Below are positions 54,046 through 64,000 of a DNA stretch of 64,000 nucleotides, in pieces (within the stretch, counting starts at the first letter, position 1; each line of letters opens with the position of its first letter). Below the pieces are notes generated by a model. It was not told where the DNA came from and did not search any database. It saw only the letters and a program-made list of their open reading frames with translations. This stretch comes from Cyanophora paradoxa (taxonomy: Eukaryota > Glaucocystophyceae > Cyanophorales > Cyanophoraceae). The position numbers were made by a program, and so were the translations under genes. The stretch spans positions 1-64,000 of the forward strand of contig QPMI01000104.1 in NCBI GenBank assembly GCA_004431415.1. The letters run 5' to 3'.

Positions 54046-54357
54046 GGTACGCCTCTCGCGGCGCGCGTCTTCCTCACCTGCTTCGATGAGACCTGCCCGC
54101 ACATTGTAAGCGCGCCTTCGCGGCCACCTTTCAGTCACTTACACTCGCTTTACATGCAGCGGAAGCGGGGTACACTCGCTTCGAGTGCAACGGCGGGCGC
54201 GGGGGACTTTCGCGCGCGCGGCGGCGCCATAGAAACCCGGTTCGGGCGGTGCGTGCCCCCGCACGACGCCACCCGGATCCGCGCTCACCCCCACTCGTGC
54301 AGTCGGCCCCTCCGCCGGGCGCGCGGTCTCGGTTTCCAATCAACACACGCCTCCTAT

Positions 54358-54575
54358 CTAAAAATCGAGCGGGACCATCTGTACGCCCCAGCGCCCGTCC
54401 AAAGTCGCTTTGTAGCTTATTTTAAAGTCCGCGAACAGGTCTCTGGTGTTGGCCTCGAGAAGGTGGATCGCGTGCAAGAAAAAGGCGGGTCGGGGACGGC
54501 GACGAGGATCGGAGCTTGCCGGGGGAGCTCGCGGGCGAGGCGGTGGGCGAGCGTCCGGGCCGTCTCCTGCGACAT
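54358..54575 (-). pseudogene. 72-aa protein, second copy, frameshifted
   Basis: Counterpart of 20719-20937 with one G missing near 54487. The TATA-like box is retained. Confidence 0.55.
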
Positions 54576-54789
54576 GGGAGCGGATGCGTGCACGTGACCG
54601 GCGCTGGGGTACCGCCCTTTTATCGGGCAGAGGGCGCGGGGCGCCGCTCGAGTCCCGGAGTCCCGCCCGCACGGCTCGCGCGGCGGGCACGGAAGGCGCG
54701 CGCGGGACGCGCACGCGTCGTATTTCCGCCGCCCTATGGGTCGCCGAGAGCCGCTCACGTCACGAAGTCTGCTGCGGCGGCCTTTGAAG

Positions 54790-55460
54790 GCCGTCACGGA
54801 GCGGCGGCGCGTTCGTCTAGGGCGGGGCGGCCGTGGCGCCGTCCGTACCCCCCTCGGCCGTCACGGAGCGGCGGCGATTCTCCCTAGGACGCGGCCGGTC
54901 CTCTCCCTCCACCAGCATCTCTTTCCTTCGTACCCCCGCGGCGCGGTACACGCCCCTCGCCCGACGCCGGCGCCCCCTAGAGGGAACTGACTCGGCTCCG
55001 TGACGGGCGGCAGGGGTAGGCCCGCATCGCTTTCCTTCGTACCCCCGGCGGCGCGGTAAGCTCTTCGCCCGCCGCCGGCGCCGCGCTAGAGGGAACTGAC
55101 TCGGCTCCGTGACGGGCGGCGGGGTAGGCCCGTGTCTGTTTCCTTCGTACCCCCGGCGGCGCGGTGAGCTCTTCGCCCCCGCCGGCGCCGCGCTAGAGGG
55201 AACTGACTCGGCTCCGTGACGGGCGGCGGGGGTAGGCCCGTGTCTCTTTCCTTCGTACCCCCGCGGCGCGGTACGCCCTCGCCCGACGCCGGCGCCGCCC
55301 TAGAGGGAACTGACTCGGCTCCGTGACGGGCGGCGGGGGTAGGCCCGCATCGCTTTCCTTCGTACCCCGGCGGCGCGAGGTAAGTCCCTCGCCCGCCGCC
55401 GGCGCCGCCCTAGAGGGAACTGACTTGGCTCCGTGACGGGCGGCGGGGGTAGGCGCACCT
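54790..55460 (-). repeat. Satellite block 4, second copy
   Basis: Counterpart of 21144-21835, same inverted units and A/B junction. Confidence 0.88.
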
Positions 55461-55585
55461 CTCCTGCGTTTGCTCCCCGCCTCGGGCCTCCGCCTTGTCC
55501 GCCGGCCCGCTGCGATTCGTAAAGGAGAGCGTCCCGCGGCCCGCGGGGCCACTCGTGGACGAGCGGCGATCGCGTCCGGGCCTGC

Positions 55586-57512
55586 ATGGGTACGGGAGCT
55601 AAGGGTAAGGAGCGGGCCGAGCCCGCCGCGGGGTCCGCCGGCGCCGCCCCGCCGCTGGATACGCGCGGCGCGCGGGTCTCGCGGCCCAAGTACATCTCGG
55701 CGTGGCTCGAACTCGACCTACGCCCACAATGCTCCGTCTGCCGCTCGCAGCGGCTCCACCCTCCGGCCTACGTCCCGGCGTGCCTCGCGGCGAGCATCGT
55801 CGAGCTCGCCGGCGGCGGCGACCTCGACCGCGCGATCGACCTCAACGACGAGCGGGCGGGCCGCCTCATCGGACACCACGGCCTCGCGTGCCTCGCCTGC
55901 GTCCCCAAGGTACCGGTACCCCCGCCTTACCCCCCCTGACCGCCCCGCTCACCCCGTCGCCGCGCGCGCAGGCCCTTCGCTGCGCCGACGCCGCCGGAGA
56001 CGCCGAGGGCGAGGTCGAGTGCCCCATGGCGCAGGGGGCGTGCCGCGAGCCGCACCCGACGCTCGCCGCCCTCGTCCCCTCGTCGCGCGTCGACGGCTAC
56101 CTCGCCTACCGCGCCTTTGTCCACGAGGCCGAGCGCCCCGAGTCCTGGGCCGGCGCGGCGAGCGTCTCCCAGGCCGCCCAGCACGCCGTCTACCTCGCGA
56201 ACCGCCCGTCGGCGGCGCGCCCGTCGGCCCCGGAGGCGCGCCCCGCCCTCGCCCTCTGCGACGGCGCGGGGCCTCGTCCTCCTCGGCGCCGGCGCCCGCT
56301 GAGATTCCCAGGGCGGCTCCGGCCCCCCGGAGCCCACCCCCGCCGCGGCGGCCTCTGCGGAATCGGATCCGGAGCCGCCGCGCCGCCCGCCGCGGCGCGT
56401 CGCCCCCGCCGCGCGGCCTCCGCCGCCGCCGAGCGCGAGCAAGAGGACGAGCTCGAGGACGGAGACGCCAGCAAGGGCGCCGCCGCCGCGGGCCCGGGCC
56501 CCTCGCCAAGCGGGCGCGGCGGCAGCCGGCCGAGCGGCGGCCGCCGTGGGAGAGCGAGAAGCTCGCCAAGCTCCTCTACCAGGCGTACACGTGCAGGCTC
56601 TCCGAGTACGACGACGACGACGACGCCGACGCCGGCTCCGAGGAGGGCGCGCCCGGCGCGCAGGGCGAGGCGGACCCGATGGAGACGTGGGAGGAGGAGC
56701 GGCGGGCGGCGTTCGAGGGGGCGATGGAGGAGCTCTCCTCCTCGTCCGACTCGGGCTCGGAGCGGGGCGGGGGCGACGAGGGGCCGGGGAGGAGGGTGCG
56801 CCCGGCCAGGAGGAGGACGAGGGCGCGGCGGCCCTCGCCGAGCTCGAGCGCGGCCTCCGGCGGGGGTACGCCCTCCATCTCGACCCCTCCCCCGGCCTCA
56901 CCTGATGCCCGCCCCGCCCGCAGGTCGACGCGGCCCTGGTGGGGATCCAGCTCGACGCCGACGCCGGCGCCCGGCGGGCCCTCTACGCCGCGCGCAGCAC
57001 GCGGGTCGCGAGCGGATCCGGTGCCTCCTCCTCGTCAGCTCCGGCATCCTCGGCGCGTTCGAGCGCTTCCGGGAGGCCAACGGGCGGAACCCGAGGAGCT
57101 GGGGCCTCTTCCGCAAGGACAGCGTGGAGCCAAAGTACTCGCCGATCCTCGAGGCGTGCGGCCTGCGCCTCGAGGACCGGGCGGCGTGCGCCAAGGTCTA
57201 CGCCGACCTCTGCTCCTGCGCACGCGTCCTGCAGCGGCTCCCCGGCCTTGCGCGCGTCGTCGGCGACGGCGTCAGCCCGCACGACTTTATCGCCTACCTC
57301 CCGCTCCTCCAGCGGGCCCCCGCCGAGGCCGTCGCCGCGCTCGAGCAGCGGCTCCAGGAGCGCGTCGCCTCGTACAAGGGCGAGAACGGGGAGGCGCTGG
57401 TTCGGATGCCGGCGGCGGTGTTTCGGCTCAAGGCGGACGGCGCGAGCTCGAGCTCGGATGGCGGCGGCGGCGGGTCGACGTCGGCCCCGACGATCACGCC
57501 GAGGCCGCGTGA
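55586..57512 (+). CDS. Zinc-finger/acidic protein, second copy
   Basis: Counterpart of 21956-23890 with the same exon 1, introns and final helical exon. Losses near 56270, 56410, 56500, 56790 and 56868 alter the middle frames. The stop codon position is retained. Confidence 0.52.
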
Positions 57513-57695
57513 GCTGCATCCTCGATTCGTGTATCCGTGCGCTCGAGCCTGGTTTCGTCTGAATACAAGATAGTGAAATTGCTGCTTTCGCTCGAATCCG
57601 CGAGGGATTCTGCGCGGGCGGGACCCCGCAGGGAAGGCCCGGACCACCATTCCTCTTTCTCTAAATCTCCTCGCGATCGTTGAATTCCAGCCACC

Positions 57696-58163
57696 ATGGA
57701 CGCCAACGTGTACACCGACGCGAGCCCGCCGTCGCGCGCGACGCCCCTCGCCGATCGCGATGCAGTCGCGACGCCGACGAGCTCGAGCACGGACCCCGCC
57801 GTCGAGATCAAGCCCACGTCCGAGACGCGCCCCTCTGCCAAGCTCTGGACGCCCGAGGACATTACGGCGTGCGGCCTCCCCAGCGATCCGGAGCTCGACG
57901 CCCTCGTGTGCGACGCGCTGAACAGCTTTACCTACGAAGTCTACGCGGCGGAATGCATCAAGGCCGGCTTCAAGCCCCGCGCCCCCTCCGCCTCGTCGGC
58001 CCGCCGAAGCGCTTCGCCGACGAGTTCTAATTATATTATTAAACCTATAGCTAGGCATGTACATTCCCATGTACCCCCTCTTCGGTCTCGCGGGATGCAC
58101 AAATACATCCGGAAAATCGTTTGTTCGCGAGATGAGCGCAGCGACATCTCGCTGGGCCTCTGA
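57696..58163 (+). CDS. Small protein of unknown function, second copy
   Basis: Identical to 24074-24541, including the gccaccatgg start context and the ambiguous 3' end. Confidence 0.52.
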   Translation: MDANVYTDASPPSRATPLADRDAVATPTSSSTDPAVEIKPTSETRPSAKLWTPEDITACGLPSDPELDALVCDALNSFTYEVYAAECIKAGFKPRAPSASSARRSASPTSSNYIIKPIARHVHSHVPPLRSRGMHKYIRKIVCSRDERSDISLGL

Positions 58164-58288
58164 GTACCCCGTGAACCCCCGGCCCTAATTCTAGGCCTAG
58201 GCCTCCGGATCCCCCACGAGGGCCGCACCCTAGACGCCCACGCGATCGACTCTCGCAGGCCGCTCGCGCGCGGGACAATTGGACCCAG

Positions 58289-59131
58289 ATGGCGCGCACG
58301 AAACACGCGCAAGGGTCTAAGAAGGGGACCGGACACAAGGCCCCGCGCAAGCGCTTCGCCTCTCTGAAGTCGTCGTCCAAGAGCGCGAGAAAGAACGCTC
58401 CCGCGGCCGGTGGGGTGAAGAAACCTCATCGCTATCGCCCGGTACACGTTTCTTAATAGTAAGCTTAAACTTGAAAGCTTAAGCTTACTCATTGAGTTGG
58501 TGAATCGGCGACTATGATTTCGAAATTCAGGGCACGGTGGCTCTCAGGGAAATTCGCAAGTGGCAAAAGGTACGTTATATATAATCATTCAATTTCCTTA
58601 CTATGGTATAGATATTGATATACTAACGTGTACATATAACGCAGTCGACGCAGCCTATCATCGCGCTCGGTCCGTTTCTGCGACTCGTCAAGGAGATCAC
58701 GGACGATCAACTCAAGGAACGGCGCAACACGGGCGAGTCCAACGTCCCGTTTGGGATCCGCTGGTCAAAGGACTCGATTCTCGCCCTGCGTGAGGCCGCC
58801 GAGGCGTAAGTCTCATGATCATACTAAATTCCCACATCTAATTAACGTAATCATATGCATCCCACCCCGGCCCCGCGCGCGCAGGCACGCGATCGAGACC
58901 TTTGAGGACGGCAATTTGATGGCCATTCATGCAAAGCGGTGCGCCCAAATAATCATCATTGATACCCTAATTAATATTATAAGTTGAATGTCCCGCGATC
59001 GCGTGCCCGATGCCCGACCTGACGCGCTAGACGCGCGCCTACGCCGCAGCGTGACGATCCAGCCCAAAGATATACAGCTCCGGAGGCGCATCCGTCGCGA
59101 GGACAAGGTCGAGGCGGTGGCGTCGGGGTGA
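58289..59131 (+). CDS. Divergent histone H3 variant, second copy
   Basis: Exons 58289-58441, 58531-58569, 58645-58805, 58885-58938 and 59050-59131, same protein as copy 1. This gene is unaffected by the homopolymer losses that hit GC-rich neighbours, in line with its lower GC and shorter runs. Confidence 0.92.
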
Positions 59132-59427
59132 TCATGAGCCCCGGCCCTTGACCCCCAAAACCTCCCAATCCCCGGCCCGCTTGAAAATGAATTCTACGGG
59201 TGGGGCACTCCCGTACGTGATGCTCGAGGCGGGGGGAGGGTCTGGGACGGGGTACGGGAGACCGACCCCTCCCATGTATGGGCGGGACCGAGGGCTCGAA
59301 AACCGAAATATTGGAAACGCAGGGCACCGAGTGCGAATATCGTGTCCTAGTATCATAGAAACACAAACCCCGAGCGAGGTGCCGAGCCAAGGTGCATCAA
59401 AGAAACTAAAAATTAAAAACCAAAAGG

Positions 59428-59454
59428 GTGGACTGAAATCTGAACTCAGTCCAC
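59428..59454. repeat. Perfect hairpin at the copy 2 boundary
   Basis: Arms GTGGACTGA (59428-59436) and TCAGTCCAC (59446-59454) with a 9-nt loop begin at the first base where the two copies diverge. This could be the end of another mobile element or a recombination/integration site. Confidence 0.8.
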
Positions 59455-59618
59455 TAATAATGTCCGGCTCCGCTAATTCCCTGATGAGAAGCGGCCTCAT
59501 AGTATACCCCCAGAATTACCGCTCCATACAAGCCTGATCATGAAACTTTTACGATCCACTAATTTCGGGCTCCAGTATTTTGCCTACGGGAGGGCCGAGT
59601 TTTACGATCCACTAATTT
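59450..59618 (+). repeat. Three spaced TCCACTAAT repeats
   Basis: TCCACTAAT occurs at 59450-59458, 59555-59563 and 59608-59616. The last two lie in the same 19-mer ttttacgatccactaattt (59547-59565 and 59600-59618), 53 bp apart. The first overlaps the hairpin arm. Repeats just outside the junction are typical of element ends. Confidence 0.75.
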
Positions 59619-59843
59619 CCGATCTGGTATTTTCCTGTTACACGGTAGTTGAGCTCATGAGCAATTGAGCGCATGCGCACTGCGGCAAACAATATGGCGA
59701 CTCATTGGCGAGTATAGTTGATCGGTTCATTGGCAAACTTTTTTGCAGTTTTCTTATGAGACGAGCGGAGGCCTCAAAAGGCACTGTTAGGCGGTCGTTA
59801 AGGTTGTCGAAGCGGCGCACTGCGCCAATAGTAGTTTTATAGT

Positions 59844-60170
59844 GCCCAATACTGCTCGCACCGTCCGATCCTCCGGCAGTTGACAGTCACTGAGTGCTTC
59901 AACTGTGCTTGTCACTGAGTCACTGCTTGACACTCTGACTTGACCGTCGGACACTGGTAGTCCAGTGGTAGATACTATTACTAGTATCATAGTATCTAGT
60001 AGCCCAATACCGGTACTGTTCGCGCCGTTCGATCCTCCGGCAGCCCGGCGGCAGGTGACACTGCTTGACAGCCTGAGTTTTGCTTGACACTGACTTCGAC
60101 AGTGTTGCTTGACACTGACTTGACAGTGTTGACACTGGTTGACACTGCCACTTGACAGTCGTTGATTAGC
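59844..60170. repeat. TTGACA/TGTCAA-rich low-complexity region with a direct repeat
   Basis: gcccaatac...cgatcctccggcag appears at 59844-59879 and 60002-60043. Between and after are many cttgaca and tgacact words (dense at 60055-60160). No coding potential. Looks like intergenic microsatellite-derived DNA. Confidence 0.65.
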
Positions 60171-60695
60171 ACTACTAGGATACTAGTAGCTGGAAGGCTG
60201 CGCGAAACCGCCGAAACGGCGCGAGTTTGCGAGTTAAATTGAATTGATTTATCAACGCTTCGTGACAATACGAAAAACGCTCGAATCGGCTGTTGATTAA
60301 CTAGTAATTTCGATTTGGTACAAGACCTTTAATTTCGAGCGTTTAGTTGTTTTGATTTTCTGAGAGACTACGGACGGACCGGGACGGTGGGGCGATTCGG
60401 CGAGCCCTCCCTAGGTAGTAATATTAAGAGATAACAGAGTATTCAACAAATCAAAGATATAGAGCGTTTATAATTTGAGCTTTAGTCCGGATTCGAGCGC
60501 TTTATAATTGCAAGGGGGGAAAAGAAGACCGAAGGTCTTCCCCCCCTTGCTTCCCGTTCCCTCGCTTCAGCCAAAAGTTTTCTATGAGGCCGTTTTCGAG
60601 GGCCAGCTTGCAACGAAATTGTCGGTTATTCGCGATCCGATTGGCTCGGTGAACCGGTCAGCTCTCGACTTTCGAGCGTTGAATCGGAGGGGAAA
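60171..60695. other. Non-coding single-copy DNA
   Basis: AT-richer sequence without a credible frame; a short plus frame at 60508-60720 has no recognisable features. Nothing further seen. Confidence 0.4.
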
Positions 60696-60757
60696 AAGTG
60701 GTTTTCGAGGGGAAAACTAACTTCTCAAGTGGTTTTCGAGGGGAAAACTAACTTCTC
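60696..60757 (+). repeat. 31-bp perfect tandem duplication
   Basis: The unit aagtggttttcgaggggaa... occupies 60696-60726 and again 60727-60757 without mismatch. Nearby, ttctgcatggaacca recurs at about 60789 and 60880. Confidence 0.85.
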
Positions 60758-61868
60758 TCTAACTCCGGTCTTCGAATTCCTTGCGCCGTTCTGCATGGAA
60801 CCAGTTCTCCCTAGCTCTCTCCTCTACATTTCGGCTTCCTCGCAGTGCGTCGCGTACGCCTTGCTCTTCGTTGCGCGGTTCTGCATGGAACCACTTCTCT
60901 CTACGTACCTGTCAACGTCTCCTCTAGATTAGCTTGCAACGAAAAATGCGCCCCTGCCTAGCTGGGCCGCTGATCGTAGCCGAGGACAGGCCTTCGAGAC
61001 CGTGCTCTTTCGCTGCGCTCGGGACGCCGCCGAATTCGAGCCTATATTGCAGAACCGCGTGCGGAGCTGCCCGCAGCCGAGCACGCCGGACGGGCCTGGC
61101 GCTCTTGTTGCGTTTGGCACCTGGCAAGCAGACCAGTTCGCGCGCTGCGCACGGCGCGCCGGTCGACGCCGCTTGCAATTGTCTGCTCATTCAGGTTGAG
61201 GCTGCTGTCAGCGTCGGCGCTCCGACGTTAACGTTCGGCGTCCCGCGTTGCACCCGCCGCGTGCGCTCGACACCCGGCCAGCTGCCTAGCACGCTTGCGG
61301 CCGCTGGCTGCACTGCAGCTTAAGCTTTACCAGTGTTTCCAACAGCCGCCAGTTATCTTATTCAGTTGCAGCTCAGCGGAAGCCCTTCCCGAGCTCGAGC
61401 CGGATTCAAACGAGATGGGACGGAAAGCTGCATTGGACCTTGTTTCCGGGCGAGATTTCGTGCTGTCGGACGCTCGATGCACGCTCTCATCGTCGTGCAC
61501 GGGCGGCATTTGCTTATGTTGTCCGGAGGGCGCCCGTCAACACTTCTGCGCTCGCGAAAGCCTATTTCGGCATGTCCGGCAGCACGTTCGGAGCGCTCAA
61601 GTGGGTGCAGTTGCAATTTAGCTGCAGTCGTTAACAAGCACGTATCGGATAACGTACGTATTTCCCTGCGCAGGGCGCTCCAGTTCCGCCCCCGCAGGGC
61701 GCTTCCGTTCAGATCGAGCCGCGCAGCGCTCGAGTACGTGGAGTTTCTATCGAGCCGCGCGCCGGCAAAAACGCAGGGGCTAACGCATGTTCTGACTGCC
61801 ACGCAGAGCACTTCCAACCTGGCAGTGCGTGTTCAGGCTTCAGTTGTCGATCCGCGAAGCGCGCGCTT
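60758..61868. other. Single-copy region without clear genes
   Basis: Moderate GC, several short frames on both strands, none with recognisable motifs or start contexts. Confidence 0.4.
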
Positions 61869-62264
61869 GTGTGTCCAAGTGAGCTCGTTTTGCGGCTTTT
61901 TTACAAATTTGCAATTTTCAGCTGTTATTCAGAGCTCTTAACCGTTCAACAGAATCCGGACCGGCTGTCGTCTGTGTGCGCCGCTTCTGAAAACTCAGTT
62001 TCAGCTGGCCTCGTCGATATCGAACTTCAAGACCTTGTCTACCAGATGCGCGGCGGAAGCGAGCAGCGCGCCAGCCGCGTGGCTCTGCAGGCGCTCGAGG
62101 CGGCGGGCCGCCTCACCATGCTCTCCCAGCAGGGCCCTCTTCAGGACCGGCGCCGCTGGCTGCCGCTCACCCGCACGGCCGACTTCCGCCCCGACCCCCT
62201 CCAGACGGCCTGGATCGCCTATGTTTACGGCGAGCCCTCTGCAGACAGCACCATCATTTTTTAG
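61869..62264 (+). CDS. Possible exon of an unknown host gene
   Basis: The second half of this frame (from about 62000) reads as ordinary protein: GLVDIELQDLVYQMRGG, VALQALEAAGRLTMLSQQ, TAWIAYVYGEPSADSTIIF, ending at TAG 62262-62264. GC rises over exactly this stretch. The first half looks non-coding, and a splice acceptor near 62000-62010 is likely. The opposite strand is open too, so the direction is not certain. No family recognised. Confidence 0.3.
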   Translation: MCPSELVLRLFYKFAIFSCYSELLTVQQNPDRLSSVCAASENSVSAGLVDIELQDLVYQMRGGSEQRASRVALQALEAAGRLTMLSQQGPLQDRRRWLPLTRTADFRPDPLQTAWIAYVYGEPSADSTIIF

Positions 62265-62955
62265 CCAGCTGTTCAGGAGTAGGGGTAGGCCGTGCAAACA
62301 CAGTTGATGCGCACGGTTTTTCCGCTCCAGAACAATCTTTCATATACAGTGCACTCAATCTCGAAGTTCATTCAGGCTTTTCTTTGTTCGGTTAGATCGC
62401 AGCGTCTGCTTATCAGCCCTTTTCTACTCTTTACAGTCATAATCTGTCTCTATCTTTACTACTTCAATTGCAACCTGCCGCGCGCGCTGGGCCGGGGTCG
62501 ATCTACATCTGCCCCGTGCATGTTCGTGCCACTACTACTCTTTCATTAGATCCAGATTCCCCCCTTGCACCCCCGGCGCGCCAAACGCGGCCGGGCCCCT
62601 AGTTAAGTACTAGAACTCCAGAGAACTTCACTGAGGCTGAAATCCGGCAGGGGATTTCTTAAGCGGTTTAAAATTTTAGCTTAAGCTTTCGTCGCTAGCT
62701 AGTTCCGACGCGTGCCTTGACGCGTGCGCAGTGGTCGCGGGCCTCGCGGGAGTCGCGGCCGATCTCGCCCGGCCCAGACTGGCGCGGCCCGACCGAGCCG
62801 CCCTGTCTGCCACATGTCCGCAATACTTTTAATTAATGCGCCAGATATTAATGCGCTTTTGACCCGGACCCCTAATATAACTATAAATGCGGCATGAATT
62901 TTATGCTTTCTGCAGCTTTTTGGCTGCGTTAAGGGGGTACATAATGCAGTCTCCT
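62265..62955. other. Intergenic single-copy DNA
   Basis: No credible gene. Contains several attaatgcg words (62830-62950) that foreshadow the inverted repeat downstream. Confidence 0.4.
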
Positions 62956-63021
62956 ATTAATGCGCCCCCAAATTAATGCTTTATGCCAGCGGAAAACGCA
63001 TTAATTTGGGGGCGCATTAAT
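62956..63021. repeat. 24-bp perfect inverted repeat, 18-nt loop
   Basis: Left arm 62956-62979 (attaatgcgccccc...) pairs perfectly with right arm 62998-63021. Extra attaatgcg copies lie at about 62833 and 62850. This could be a MITE-like hairpin or a structured regulatory DNA. Confidence 0.85.
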
Positions 63022-63388
63022 TAAGTGCGCGCATTACTTAAGTGTTGCACGGTACAGTGCCACGGTCCCCACGCTTGATTTCATTTTTCGTTTCTTCAAG
63101 TGAAGACGAGGATTGCTCTGAATTCGAAGCACACTTCATGTTCTTGCAGCCCTGTAACCTGCAGGCTGCAGGCTGCATAGGCTGCAGGCTGCATGAACGA
63201 TCATATTGTATTATTATGCGTCGATCATCGTCCGATCATACGCTCACCGCCGCGGGCACACGCTCCATGCACATGCAGAAAAGCACCTTCAACGGGCGCT
63301 GCTGATCATCGGGTATACTTAGCTGCTGAGGATAGCTGTTAATTATAACGTTCTCCCTTGAGCACGTCTCAAGCTTCCGGCCGCTGCG

Positions 63389-63781
63389 ATGAAGAGCGGC
63401 CATATAGCGCCGCCACGCATCGTGAATTGGAGGCCGTTCGGGATTCGCGGCGCCATCCTCAGCGTCACGTTCGCCCTTCTGTTCGTTCTCGCGGCCTCCG
63501 ACGCGCATGCCGGCCACAGCCGCCTCGTGCACGATCACGTGCACAGCCCGCATGCGCGGGCTGGCATTGATATCTTGGACGTTGTCAGGCGCGGTCGGAG
63601 TGCAGCGGCCGCAGAGGCTGCGCGAGTTGCGGCTGGCACTTCGGCAGCTGCAAGCTCAACCAAGGCCAGATCCACACTCGCGACGAACTTCGGCCCAGTC
63701 CGTGCGTTGACGTTGTCTTTTGTTTTTTTAAATTTGGTCGCTCCGTCACCTCCGCTCGCAACACCTCTTCGAACTCGCTGA
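63389..63781 (+). CDS. Possible secreted or membrane protein, first exon(s)
   Basis: The start MKSGHIAPPRIVNWRPFGIR is followed by a hydrophobic stretch (GAILSVTFALLFVLAASDAHA) resembling a signal peptide or anchor, then a His-rich segment (HSRLVHDHVHSPHARAG). A donor-like ccca|gtccgtgcg near 63698 and an acceptor gcgcgcag at 63801 suggest that the C-terminal residues to 63781 are intron and the protein continues (RANLALHDQEYLHRAPEP) toward the window end. The reverse strand is open over part of the region. Function unknown. Confidence 0.4.
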   Translation: MKSGHIAPPRIVNWRPFGIRGAILSVTFALLFVLAASDAHAGHSRLVHDHVHSPHARAGIDILDVVRRGRSAAAAEAARVAAGTSAAASSTKARSTLATNFGPVRALTLSFVFLNLVAPSPPLATPLRTR

Positions 63782-64000
63782 TGTATCGTCGTGCGCGCGC
63801 AGAGCCAACCTCGCGCTGCACGATCAGGAGTATCTCCATCGAGCGCCGGAGCCCAGGGGACGCAAGTAAGAAGCCATTCGTGATGAACGAAGCCCAGGTA
63901 ATCATAAAGACCGACTCTGCAAATTTAAAGATTGAGAAAAATCGTGGTTTGACTCATGTTCAATCCGTGCAGGTCGAGCAGCTCATCAGGGGCGGAAACC
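63782..64000 (+). other. Likely continuation of the same gene past the window
   Basis: An acceptor at about 63801 opens RANLALHDQEYLH; a gcccag|gtaatc donor-like site follows at 63897. Cut by the window end. Confidence 0.3.

Larger units (their letters stand above)
33760..59427. repeat. Long direct repeat, copy 2 (about 25.7 kb)
   Basis: Second copy of 1-25809. It starts inside a minus-strand hypothetical gene and ends about 300 bp downstream of the histone H3 stop codon. Beyond 59427 the sequence is unrelated to that following copy 1. Most length differences are losses in copy 2, but at several places (near 3045, 4766 and 5331 of copy 1) copy 2 carries the longer run or the better reading frame, so neither copy is uniformly the better one. 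Confidence 0.97.

Noticed and set aside
59844-60170. Bacterial -35 (TTGACA) promoter cluster
   Set aside because: TTGACA is part of a low-complexity repeat; no -10 partners and no bacterial gene context.
1-64000. tRNA or rRNA genes
   Set aside because: No cloverleaf-like arrangement or conserved rRNA segment noticed by eye; a covariance-model scan would be needed to exclude tRNAs.

Overview
The window looks like nuclear DNA of a GC-rich unicellular eukaryote (an alga or protist). Genes carry short GT-AG introns of about 35-110 nt, TATA-like boxes sit 35-90 nt upstream of several starts, and one start has a near-ideal Kozak context. I cannot name the organism.

Layout. Positions 1-25809 and 33760-59427 are two copies of the same sequence. 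They differ almost only by 1-nt length changes in G/C runs (net 141 nt shorter in copy 2); I saw no clear substitution in the stretches compared. Between them lies 7.95 kb present once (25810-33759), so the periodic unit is about 33.76 kb and reads A-B-A. After 59427 the sequence changes abruptly to lower-GC DNA (59428-64000) with its own short repeats and few credible genes. The first non-duplicated base starts a perfect 9-bp hairpin.

Gene content of the unit, in order: a hypothetical gene (-), an intron-rich AAA ATPase (+), a RING protein (-), a double zinc-finger protein (-), a giant intronless primase-helicase (+, AEP primase fused to a UL9-like origin-binding helicase), a TFIIB-like factor (+), a GIY-YIG nuclease (-), a 72-aa protein (-), a zinc/acidic protein (+), a small protein (+), a strongly divergent histone H3 with four introns (+), a SKP1-like protein (-), a C48 (Ulp1-type) cysteine protease (+) and a tyrosine recombinase with a C2HC finger (+). 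A replicase, integrase, protease, transcription factor, nuclease, chromatin protein and ubiquitin-type adaptors together suggest a large virus-derived or virus-like mobile element resident in a nuclear genome, not ordinary host gene space.

The genes are separated by five composite satellite blocks built from a 67-bp unit (B), a TATA-containing linker and a 108-109-bp unit (A). Blocks 1, 2 and 5 read in one direction, blocks 3 and 4 in the other. Both unit types, and several lone sites between genes, share one bipartite motif, GTCACGGAG-N14-TCTAGGG, with invariant spacing. This motif is the most striking unexplained signal in the window.

Caveat: the homopolymer-only differences break reading frames in either copy at different places. 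Much of the apparent pseudogene character, and possibly the duplication itself, could be a long-read assembly artefact.
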